A stretch of 64,000 nucleotides of DNA from an uncultured Prevotella sp. Its GTDB lineage: Bacteria; Bacteroidota; Bacteroidia; Bacteroidales; Bacteroidaceae. This document shows, piece after piece, positions 56,938 through 64,000 of this stretch. The translations under genes and the position numbers were made by a program. The notes beneath the pieces are model-generated. The model searched no databases, was not told where the DNA came from, and worked only from the letters and a program-made list of their open reading frames with translations. Each line of letters starts with the position of its first letter. The stretch's first letter is position 1. The DNA is taken from NCBI GenBank assembly GCA_946415755.1, contig CAMKTS010000017.1, positions 1 to 64,000 of the forward strand. Direction: 5' to 3'.

Positions 56938-57612
56938 ATGAAGAGGTTTTTACCAATCTTAACCTTTTTGGCTGTTTTGTTCAGCCAGACATCATGCAGC
57001 TGCGGTGGGCACACACCAGAGGAGCAAGCAGACAGCGACACTCTTCCCTCCATCGTCATGCAGATACAGAAGTGCTCACGCCTCTATACCACCGAGTACC
57101 ATATTCATAAGATTGTCACGCACGATGACGTGGTACGTCTGAGGGGTAAACTGATGCAGCAGGACTTCAACATACCGCTGCCTCTTGGTGAGCGGAAGAT
57201 TGCCATCCCTATGGATGCCACGGTGAAGGCGTATATCGATTTCAGCACCTTTTCCGAGAAGAATATCGAGCGCAACGGCGACCACATCACCATCATCCTT
57301 CCCGACCCTGAGGTCATCCTGACGAGTTCGAAGATCAACCAAGAGGAAATCCGCGAGTATGTCGGTCTGGTACGTCCCCGTTTCTCTGACAAGGAACTGA
57401 CATCATACGAACAGCAAGGCCGACAGGCCATCCTCGATGCCATTCCGCAGATGGGAATAGAGACTACTGCACAGGAGAATGCCGCCCGTGTGCTGGTACC
57501 GATGATTGCCGGGATGGGCTACCAGGAAGAGAATATCACCATCGCCTTCCGTAAGAACCTGGACATCAGACGACTCATCAATACCAACCTGGAAAAAAGC
57601 AAGGAGAGATGA
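56938..57612 (+). CDS. DUF4230 lipoprotein
   Basis: 224 aa. Start ILTFLAVLFSQTSCSCGG gives a lipobox Cys near residue 20. The body (YTTEYHIHKIVTHDDV, RKIAIPMDATVKAYIDFSTFSEKNIERNGDHITIILPDPEVILTSSKIN) fits DUF4230, an immunoglobulin-free beta-rich envelope family of unknown function. It overlaps the next gene by ATGA and is a distant paralogue of it. Confidence 0.82.
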   Translation: MKRFLPILTFLAVLFSQTSCSCGGHTPEEQADSDTLPSIVMQIQKCSRLYTTEYHIHKIVTHDDVVRLRGKLMQQDFNIPLPLGERKIAIPMDATVKAYIDFSTFSEKNIERNGDHITIILPDPEVILTSSKINQEEIREYVGLVRPRFSDKELTSYEQQGRQAILDAIPQMGIETTAQENAARVLVPMIAGMGYQEENITIAFRKNLDIRRLINTNLEKSKER

Positions 57613-58190
57613 AGAAGATAAGATACAGTATTCTGGGAATTGCCGTCCTCTTGCTCATCTGGGCTATTGTCTGGCTGACGAAGGCTATCCAGCAGACGGA
57701 GGTAGACATCACGGTCGACAACCGCATCAATGTAACACCGGAACAGATTGAGAGCATCAAGGAAATAGGAGAGTGGGAATTTCTGTCCGTCACCGACGAG
57801 GAACTGGTAGACACGGTGCGTCGCGGATTCTTCAGCGACGACCATCTGGTACGTATCTACTACGGCACTGTCAGACTGGGCATCAACATGCACCTCGTAG
57901 AACCTGGGTGGATTCAGACACATGGCGACACTGTCAGCGTACTGCTCCCCAGAATCGGGCTGTTAGACCGTGACTTCATTGACGAGGCACGCACCAAGAG
58001 TTTCCACGAGAGCGGCCGCTGGACGGCCAAAGACCGTGAGGCACTCTACCGCAAGGCCCACCGGCAGATGCTCCGTCACTGTCTGACACCCCAAAATGTG
58101 GAAAGCGCTCGCAAGAACGGTGAGATGCAGTTCCGCCGTATGATGCGGACGATGGGCTATGAACACGTAGACATTAACTTTGCTCAATAA
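57609..58190 (+). CDS. DUF4230 membrane-anchored protein
   Basis: 193 aa. One N-terminal membrane segment (SILGIAVLLLIWAIVWLTKAI) and a DUF4230-type domain (IGEWEFLSVTDEELVDTVRRG, IYYGTVRLGINMHLVEPGW, VSVLLPRIGLLDRDFIDEA). It pairs with the lipoprotein before it. The tandem suggests an inner-membrane/outer-membrane pair, which is inference. Confidence 0.8.
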   Translation: MKKIRYSILGIAVLLLIWAIVWLTKAIQQTEVDITVDNRINVTPEQIESIKEIGEWEFLSVTDEELVDTVRRGFFSDDHLVRIYYGTVRLGINMHLVEPGWIQTHGDTVSVLLPRIGLLDRDFIDEARTKSFHESGRWTAKDREALYRKAHRQMLRHCLTPQNVESARKNGEMQFRRMMRTMGYEHVDINFAQ

Positions 58191-58212
58191 CACTCAACAC
58201 ACAAGATACAGG

Positions 58213-59574
58213 ATGGAAACACTGAATGACTTCTTGACAGAACTCAGCGGGCTGCTTTGGGGATGGCCGATGATTATCCTTCTGCTGGGCACCCATCTTT
58301 ACCTCACCATTATCCTGCGCTTCCCGCAACGTTGGATATTCAAGGCAATCTGCCTGTCGGTCGCAAAAGACACGGAAGCCAAGGGAGATGTCTCACAATT
58401 TGCCTCATTGGCCACGGCACTGGCTGCCACTATTGGCACGGGCAACATCGTCGGAGTGGCTACTGCCATCACCCTCGGCGGTCCTGGAGCCGTGCTCTGG
58501 TGCTGGCTGACTGGTGTCTTCGGTATCTCGACAAAGTATGCCGAAGGTCTGCTTGCCATCAAGTACCGCAAGACCACTCCTCACGGCAAGATGATTGGCG
58601 GTCCGATGTATGCCCTCGAATACGGATTGGGCTGGAAATGGCTGGCCGTCTTGTTTGCCGTCTTCACAGCCTGTGCCTCGTTTGGTATTGGCAACACGGT
58701 ACAGGCCAATGCCATCTCCACTGTTTCCTATGAGGCTTACCATATCTCACCATATCTGACGGGAGCAGTGGTCTGCCTGCTGACAGCTGCCGTCGTTCTG
58801 GGTGGCGTGAAGAGTATTGCCCGCGTCTGTTCCATGCTGGTACCGTTTATGGCCTTCTTCTATGTGATAGGCTGCATATATATAATAGGTGCAAATGCTG
58901 CTTATGTTTGGCCGGCCCTGAAGCTGATAGTCGTCTCGGCATTCAGTCCCCAGGCGGCAGGCGGTGGCTTTGCCGGAGGCAGCATTATGATGGCAGCGCG
59001 CTTCGGTATTGCCCGTGGTCTGTTCAGCAACGAGTCGGGCATGGGGTCTGCCCCCATTGTGGCTGCCGCAGCCCAGACGCGCAATCCTGTACGGCAGGCT
59101 TTGGTGTCGAGCAGCGGCACGTTCTGGGACACTGTCGTCATCTGTGCCCTGACGGGAATCGTCATCGTCAGCAGTGTGCTGGCCTATCCCGACATATCCT
59201 TCGACAACGGTGCCGTACTCACCAGGACGGCCTTCTCGAAGATTCCCGTTGTCGGCACGCCCCTGCTCACCTTTGGCCTGCTCACCTTTGCCTTCTCCAC
59301 CATTCTGGGATGGTGCTACTATGGCGAGCGTGCCGTAGAATACCTGAAAGGCCACCACTGGGTGATGGTATACCGCATCCTTTACATCCTGGCGGTCTTC
59401 GTGGGTAGCATTCTTAACTTGAGTGTGGTATGGAACCTGGCCGACTGCATGAATGCCCTGATGGCCATTCCCAACCTTATTTCCCTGTTGGCACTCAGCG
59501 GTGTCCTCATCCATGAGACGCGCAAATACCTGTGGCGAGGCCATTTGGACAAGGACATGGCCACTACAGCCTGA
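58213..59574 (+). CDS. Sodium:alanine symporter family protein (AlsT/AgcS)
   Basis: 453 aa from the ATG at 58213. About ten membrane segments. Family motifs: LLLGTHLYLTIILRFPQ, ATALAATIGTGNIVGVATAITLGGPGAVLWCWLTGVFGISTKYAEGLLAIKYR, and FSNESGMGSAPIVAAAAQT. It imports alanine or glycine with Na+. It ends 11 nt inside the convergent trmO gene. Confidence 0.93.
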   Translation: METLNDFLTELSGLLWGWPMIILLLGTHLYLTIILRFPQRWIFKAICLSVAKDTEAKGDVSQFASLATALAATIGTGNIVGVATAITLGGPGAVLWCWLTGVFGISTKYAEGLLAIKYRKTTPHGKMIGGPMYALEYGLGWKWLAVLFAVFTACASFGIGNTVQANAISTVSYEAYHISPYLTGAVVCLLTAAVVLGGVKSIARVCSMLVPFMAFFYVIGCIYIIGANAAYVWPALKLIVVSAFSPQAAGGGFAGGSIMMAARFGIARGLFSNESGMGSAPIVAAAAQTRNPVRQALVSSSGTFWDTVVICALTGIVIVSSVLAYPDISFDNGAVLTRTAFSKIPVVGTPLLTFGLLTFAFSTILGWCYYGERAVEYLKGHHWVMVYRILYILAVFVGSILNLSVVWNLADCMNALMAIPNLISLLALSGVLIHETRKYLWRGHLDKDMATTA

Positions 59575-60232
59575 CCCAGTTCAATACCCGCAGCACACCG
59601 TCTGCTACACGAAAGCGGATGTCGTAGCCCATGAACGGCAACCCATACTCACGGCTGTCATCGGCATGGTAGTGCGGACGCGGATCCTGTGCCAGCACCT
59701 CCTTGAGTACGCAAATGTCAGCCGCTGGCAGCAAGGCTGTCAGACCGTCTGGTATCTCCACCTGCAGAAGCTGCCACTCCCGTTGGTCAGTAAACCCGCC
59801 ACGCACACCAGGATGGCTGTCGACGTAGGGCAAGTAGGGCTTGATGTCATAGACTGGCGTGCCGTCCATCAGGTCAGCCCCCAGCACCTCAATAGCCGGG
59901 GCTTCCAGGTCGATGGCGGCTATACGTACCGATGACAGTCCGAGGTTATTGGGACGGAAGGGCGAGCGTGTGGCCCACACTCCCACCCGTTCGTTGCCCC
60001 CCAGCAGCGGCGGTCGCACCGTAGGATGCTTCTCGGCATCCACATTCTCAGAAAATCCCCATATCAGCCACAGATAGTCATAATCCTCCAGTCCGCGCAA
60101 GGCCTCAGCCTGGCAATATCCAGGAGCCAGCTCCACCCTTCCGCGCAGTCCTTCTACGATACCGCTCTGTCGCGGCACCCCGAACTTCGAGGTGAATGGT
60201 GAGCGAAAAAAGGCAATAGGTTCGATATTCAT
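59564..60232 (-). CDS. trmO: tRNA (t6A37) N6-methyltransferase TrmO
   Basis: 222 aa. It methylates t6A37 of some tRNAs using SAM. Motifs: IAFFRSPFTSKFGVPRQSGI, YLWLIWGFSEN, RVGVWATRSPFRPNNLGLSSV and GADLMDGTPVYDIKPYLPYVDSH. A C-terminal domain with DPRPHYHADDSREYGLPFMGYDIRFRV completes it. The -7 box (60237-60244) ends 4 nt before the ATG, so the mRNA is probably leaderless. Confidence 0.92.
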   Translation of the reverse strand: MNIEPIAFFRSPFTSKFGVPRQSGIVEGLRGRVELAPGYCQAEALRGLEDYDYLWLIWGFSENVDAEKHPTVRPPLLGGNERVGVWATRSPFRPNNLGLSSVRIAAIDLEAPAIEVLGADLMDGTPVYDIKPYLPYVDSHPGVRGGFTDQREWQLLQVEIPDGLTALLPAADICVLKEVLAQDPRPHYHADDSREYGLPFMGYDIRFRVADGVLRVLNWVRL

Positions 60233-60236
60233 AGTG

Positions 60237-60244
60237 CAAAGATA
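60237..60244 (-). promoter_or_regulatory. -7 box of trmO
   Basis: TATCTTTG on the minus strand followed by GCACT and the ATG at 60232. Confidence 0.55.
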
Positions 60245-60261
60245 CTACTTTTTATCAATTT

Positions 60262-60305
60262 TTTTACTTTTCACTTTTCACTTTTCACTTTTTTTATTAC
60301 CTTTG
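60262..60305 (+). promoter_or_regulatory. -7 box of the AI-2E family gene after a CTTTTCA tract
   Basis: TACCTTTG at 60298-60305, preceded by CTTTTCACTTTTCACTTTT simple repeats (60268-60290), 31 nt before the ATG at 60337. Confidence 0.55.
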
Positions 60306-60336
60306 CAGCCGACAATATATAATCGACCTGACAGAC

Positions 60337-61416
60337 ATGGAACCAAAGAAGATTACGTTCGACAGTTTTATGCGCAGTGCGCTGACTGCGGCCTTCGTTG
60401 TGGGCCTCGTCATGCTGCTCAACCGTCTCAGTGCTGTCCTGCTGCCCTTCTTTTTGGCCTGGCTGATTTCCTACCTGCTGTTCCCACTGGTAAAGTTCTT
60501 CCAGTACCGGTGCCATTTGAAGTACCGCATACTGGGTATTTTCAGTGCGTTCATAGTAGTGGGTGCCGTGCTGACATTGCTGTTCTGGCTGATGATACCT
60601 CCTATCGTCGAGGAGAGCCTTCGGGTGAAGAACCTGCTCATTGCCTACGTGGCCAATGATTCTATGATGAGCAACATCCCCAATCTGGTGGAAGACTTCA
60701 TCCATCGCCATCTGACCGAGGAGGATATCAAGGCACTCATCACACAGGACGGTTTTCTGGACAGCGTCAAGCAAGCCGTGCCAAAGGTTTGGACTGTACT
60801 GATGCAGTCGGTCAACATCCTGTCGAGCATCTTCTCGCTCACGATGGTGCTGCTCTACACGCTCTTCATCCTGCTCGACTACGAGGACATCTCGAAGGGC
60901 TGGGTCACGTTACTGCCGCGACGCTTCCGTCCGTTTGCCGTACAGTTGGTCAGCGATGTAGAGCAGGGCATGAACAAGTATTTCCGTGGTCAGGGGCTGG
61001 TAGCCCTGTGCGTGGGAATCCTGTTCAGCATCGGCTTCCTCATCATTGACTTCCCGATGGCCATCGGACTGGGCATGTTCATCGGACTGCTGAACATGGT
61101 GCCCTATTTGCAGCTGCTGGGCTTCATACCCACCATCCTGCTGGCAGTGGTCAAAGCAGCCGACACGGGCGAGAGTTTCTGGATGATCATGCTGGGTGCG
61201 CTCATCGTCTTTGCGGTGGTACAAACCATCCAGGACACCATTCTCACCCCCCGTATCATGGGTCATGTGACGGGCCTCAACTCCGCCATCATCCTGCTGT
61301 CACTCTCCATCTGGGGGTCACTGCTGGGCATCCTGGGTATGATCATTGCCCTGCCGCTCACCACCCTGTTGATTACCTATTATCAGAAATATATTGTCAA
61401 AACCAAGAAAGAATGA
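60337..61416 (+). CDS. AI-2E transporter family permease (YhhT/PerM-like)
   Basis: 359 aa with about eight membrane segments and a large central loop. NRLSAVLLPFFLAWLISYLLFPLVKFFQ, GLVALCVGILFSIGFLIIDFPMAIGLGMFIGLLNMVPYLQLLGFIP and LNSAIILLSLSIWGSLLGILGMIIALPLTTLLI match the family. Members export AI-2 or act in Na+/H+ exchange; the role here is open. It overlaps the porin gene by ATGA. Confidence 0.87.
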   Translation: MEPKKITFDSFMRSALTAAFVVGLVMLLNRLSAVLLPFFLAWLISYLLFPLVKFFQYRCHLKYRILGIFSAFIVVGAVLTLLFWLMIPPIVEESLRVKNLLIAYVANDSMMSNIPNLVEDFIHRHLTEEDIKALITQDGFLDSVKQAVPKVWTVLMQSVNILSSIFSLTMVLLYTLFILLDYEDISKGWVTLLPRRFRPFAVQLVSDVEQGMNKYFRGQGLVALCVGILFSIGFLIIDFPMAIGLGMFIGLLNMVPYLQLLGFIPTILLAVVKAADTGESFWMIMLGALIVFAVVQTIQDTILTPRIMGHVTGLNSAIILLSLSIWGSLLGILGMIIALPLTTLLITYYQKYIVKTKKE

Positions 61417-62525
61417 AAAGAATTGTCCAGACGGCCACCCTTGCTGTGGCTTTGGCTGCTTTCAGCAGCACTGCTGCCATGGGACAGCAACAGCAACAAG
61501 AGAAGAAAAAACGCGAGATGCCCGAGTGGGTAGAGGATCTTGCCAGCCGCCTCCATCTGCATGCCTATGCACAAGGCGGTTTCAACTACACCCACCAGAA
61601 CGGTGATGACAAGGGCACCTTCGAGCTGAAGCGTGTCATCTTCCTTGGCGGTGCACAGATTACCGACCGCTGGTCGTTCCTGTTCATGCACGACTTCTCG
61701 AGTGTCGTTCAGGAGTATTATACCGACTTCCGCATCACCAACAACAATGCTCTCACCGTCCGTCTGGGACAATACAAGAATGGTGTGTCCATTGAGAACC
61801 AGCAGTCGCCAACCATCATGGAGCCGATTGATGTCTATTCCGAGGGTGTCACCTTTCTGACCGGTTGCGGCAGCGACCCGCTGTTTGGCGTACAGTACGG
61901 CCGCGACCTAGGTCTCTCCCTGTATGGAGAGACCAACAACGGCAAGTTCCGCTACGAGGCACAGGTGATGAACGGCCAAGGTGTCAACCAGAAAGACAAG
62001 AACAAGGAGAAGGACTTCATCGGCCGTCTGGAATACCGTCCTGTGAAGGGTCTTAACCTGGTGGTTACCGGCCAAATTGGTCGTGGCCACGCTATTGCCC
62101 CCTCCATTTACAATCCTACCATCCGTGTGGGCGAGAACTACAAGCGCAACCGCTTGACGGCAGGTTTCGACTACAGATCGGAGCAGTTCAAGTTACACGG
62201 CGAGTACATCGAGGGCCGCGACGGCTGCGCCACCAGTCGCGGAGCCTACATTACCGGCTCCGTTCCTTTGTGCAAGAAACTCGAAGCCATCGGCAGCTAT
62301 GACTTCTTCAATTTCAACACCTCGTTAGGAATGGACCAGCACAAGCTGATAGCCGGTCTTCAGTATTGGTTCTACAAGGCTTGCCGCTTCCAGGTGCAGT
62401 ATGTCTATAAGAGTGCCTACACTCAGGGGGGCCAGTTCATCCACGGTGCCAGCCATGCCGTTATGGCCCAGATGCAGGTCCGTGTCGACTACACCGGAAA
62501 GAAGAAGAAACTCCAATCGAAATAA
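61413..62525 (+). CDS. OprO/OprP-like outer-membrane porin
   Basis: 370 aa with a signal peptide (VQTATLAVALAAFSSTAAMGQ). A 14-to-16-stranded barrel is suggested by LHLHAYAQGGFNYTHQNG, FELKRVIFLGGAQITDRWSFLFMHDF, RITNNNALTVRLGQYKNGVSIENQQSP and a basic interior. It resembles phosphate-selective porins O and P. Its selectivity is not known. It probably shares a transcript with the permease before it. Confidence 0.85.
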   Translation: MKRIVQTATLAVALAAFSSTAAMGQQQQQEKKKREMPEWVEDLASRLHLHAYAQGGFNYTHQNGDDKGTFELKRVIFLGGAQITDRWSFLFMHDFSSVVQEYYTDFRITNNNALTVRLGQYKNGVSIENQQSPTIMEPIDVYSEGVTFLTGCGSDPLFGVQYGRDLGLSLYGETNNGKFRYEAQVMNGQGVNQKDKNKEKDFIGRLEYRPVKGLNLVVTGQIGRGHAIAPSIYNPTIRVGENYKRNRLTAGFDYRSEQFKLHGEYIEGRDGCATSRGAYITGSVPLCKKLEAIGSYDFFNFNTSLGMDQHKLIAGLQYWFYKACRFQVQYVYKSAYTQGGQFIHGASHAVMAQMQVRVDYTGKKKKLQSK

Positions 62526-62553
62526 CGGAATCCCGACATAACGACTTAACAAA

Positions 62554-64000
62554 ATGCTTATAAAAGTTTTACTGACCCTCATTTTCCTGGCCGTAATGGT
62601 GGGCGTTGGCGTATATTCGCGCAAGCAGGCCAGCAGTGTAGACGGTTTCGTACTGGGCGGTCGCGCCGTAGGTCCGTGGCTCACGGCCTTCGCCTTCGGA
62701 ACGAGTTATTTCTCGGCAGTGGTCTTTGTGGGCTATGCCGGACAGTTTGGCTGGAAGTACGGACTCTCCAGCGCATGGATTGGTATAGGCAATGCCGTCA
62801 TCGGCTCGTTGCTGGCATGGCTCCTCTTGGGTCGTCGCACCAAGCTGATGACGCAGCACATCGAGAGCCGCACCATGCCCGACTTCTTCGGCACGCGCTT
62901 CGGCGACCAGGGGCTGCGCATCGTGGCCTCCATTATCGCCTTCGTATTCCTTATTCCCTATACGGCAGGTGTCTACAGCGGCATCTCCCGACTCTTCGAG
63001 ATGGGTTTCAACATCCCCTACGAATACTGTGTGGTCATCATGTCCGTACTCACCGCCATCTACGTCATTCTTGGCGGCTATAAGGCCACGGCCATGAACG
63101 ACTTCATCCAGGGCATCATCATGCTCTTCGGCATCGTGGCCGTCATCATTGCCGTGCTCAACGTGCAGGGCGGACTGACGGCTGCCGTCGAGAAGATGGC
63201 CGCACTGCCTTCCGATGCCGACCCGTCGGTCAACGGAGGCTTTGCCTCATGGTTCGGCCCCGACCCGTGGGGACTGTTAGGCGTAGTGGTGCTTACCTCC
63301 TTAGGCACGATGGGACTGCCTCAGATGGTGGGCAAGTTCTATTCCATCAGCGACGAGGGGGCCATCCGTCGCGGCACTGTCATCTCTACCCTCTTCGCCT
63401 TCATCGTGGCTGGCGGTTGCTACTTCCTCGGAGGTTTCGGCCGCCTGTTCGGCACTCCGCCCATGCTGCCCAATGGCAAGCTGGCCTTCGACAGCATCGT
63501 ACCCTCGATGCTCGTCACGCTACCCGACATCCTCATCGCCCTCGTGGTGCTGCTGGTGCTCTCGGCCTCCATGTCCACACTGGCCTCGCTGGTGCTCACC
63601 TCCAGCTCTACGATGACCCTCGACCTCATCTATCGCGACAAGAAGTCGCTACCAGGCGAGGTACAGGAAGGCAGCATCGACGACGAGGTTTCTGAGAAGG
63701 TAGAGCGCCGCAAGGTGGTCATCATGCGTGTGCTCATCGTCTTCTTCATCGTCATCTCCCTGATGATAGCCCTCAATCCTCCCACGTTCATCGCCCAGCT
63801 GATGGGCATCTCGTGGGGTGCGCTGGCCGGAGCCTTCCTAGCTCCCTTCATGCTGGGTCTCTACTGGCGCGGTGTCACTACTGCCAGCGTATGGGCCTGC
63901 TTCGTATGGGGTGTGGGCATCACCGTCGTCAATATGTTGCTGGGCAATCCCATCAACCCCATCAACTGCGGTGCCATCGCCATGGTGGGCGGCTTCCCCG
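62554..64000 (+). CDS. Sodium:solute symporter, 3' end beyond the window
   Basis: At least 482 aa from the ATG at 62554, open to the last base. SSS family: VGVGVYSRKQASSVDGFVLGGRAVGPWLTAFAFGTSYFSAVVFVGYAG, SRTMPDFFGTRFG, GGYKATAMNDFIQGIIML, and GTMGLPQMVGKFYS. Twelve or more membrane segments are expected. It moves a small organic solute with Na+; the substrate cannot be named. It follows the porin by 28 nt and may work with it. Confidence 0.9.
   Translation, partial: MLIKVLLTLIFLAVMVGVGVYSRKQASSVDGFVLGGRAVGPWLTAFAFGTSYFSAVVFVGYAGQFGWKYGLSSAWIGIGNAVIGSLLAWLLLGRRTKLMTQHIESRTMPDFFGTRFGDQGLRIVASIIAFVFLIPYTAGVYSGISRLFEMGFNIPYEYCVVIMSVLTAIYVILGGYKATAMNDFIQGIIMLFGIVAVIIAVLNVQGGLTAAVEKMAALPSDADPSVNGGFASWFGPDPWGLLGVVVLTSLGTMGLPQMVGKFYSISDEGAIRRGTVISTLFAFIVAGGCYFLGGFGRLFGTPPMLPNGKLAFDSIVPSMLVTLPDILIALVVLLVLSASMSTLASLVLTSSSTMTLDLIYRDKKSLPGEVQEGSIDDEVSEKVERRKVVIMRVLIVFFIVISLMIALNPPTFIAQLMGISWGALAGAFLAPFMLGLYWRGVTTASVWACFVWGVGITVVNMLLGNPINPINCGAIAMVGGFP

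Overview
The window looks like chromosomal DNA of a member of the Bacteroidales, most likely Prevotella in the broad sense. The signs are: promoters of the Bacteroidetes type (TAnnTTTG box just upstream of genes); families typical of the order (BspA-like leucine-rich repeat protein, DUF3098, DUF4230, DUF4369, DUF4738, DUF4890, DUF1599, a stand-alone MetH activation domain); Prevotella-like secreted-protein tails (VYDLQGRRV...GLYIVNGKKV); and the gene order ftsX-DUF3098-uppP-truB-queA-folK. A species cannot be named from this alone.

Layout. 1-1830: a REP-associated transposase (RAYT) with inverted hairpin repeats at both ends, sitting against a 5'-truncated AraC-type regulator. 1970-8780: a BspA-like surface protein, a tiny companion peptide, a GH2 beta-galactosidase and a GH28 polygalacturonase. 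8790-13200 (minus strand): cell-division and housekeeping operon (ftsX, DUF3098, uppP, truB, queA, folK). 13350-22030: radical SAM protein, CCA-adding enzyme, PAP2 phosphatase, then DUF1599, a DoxX/MauE-like protein, tpiA, a SPOR protein and folE. 22040-34970: mfd and a polyprenyl-phosphate glycosyltransferase from one symmetric divergent promoter, then plsC, a phosphoesterase, the MetH activation domain, pyrC, a DUF4369 lipoprotein, an ftsB-like gene, dnaX and asnA. 35230-36740: tRNA-Arg(CCG) followed by a graveyard of broken genes. 36730-40600: rny, zapA, a zapB-like gene, a hypothetical gene with a 21-nt repeat array upstream, and a secreted protein. 40840-50080 (minus strand): a long run with a dTDP-3-amino-sugar cassette (rmlB, fdtA-like, fdtB-like, an acetyltransferase and a membrane acyltransferase) mixed with purT, a YfcE-like phosphoesterase, a cytidylate-kinase-like gene and a MATE exporter. 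50200-64000: subtilase, xseA-xseB, pgi, HAD phosphatase, several envelope proteins, AlsT, trmO, an AI-2E family permease, an OprO/P-like porin and a sodium:solute symporter cut by the window end.

The most unusual feature is spread across the window. Short repetitive or palindromic DNA is inserted in frame inside otherwise conserved housekeeping genes: three places in mfd, and one each in dnaX, xseA, cca, folK, the radical SAM gene, the SPOR gene, lacZ and the cytidylate-kinase-like gene. The same kinds of tract also lie between genes. Three kinds recur: purine/pyrimidine ATGAGAAATG tracts, often in inverted pairs; GGGAGGG...CCCTCCC palindromes; and 9-nt minisatellites such as those built on TCCGGA. 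They resemble in principle the protein-coding palindromic elements known in Rickettsia, but the sequences are different. In lacZ the tract stands where a whole domain is missing.

All calls come from reading the sequence and translations. No database or alignment was used, so family names rest on remembered motifs and gene order.
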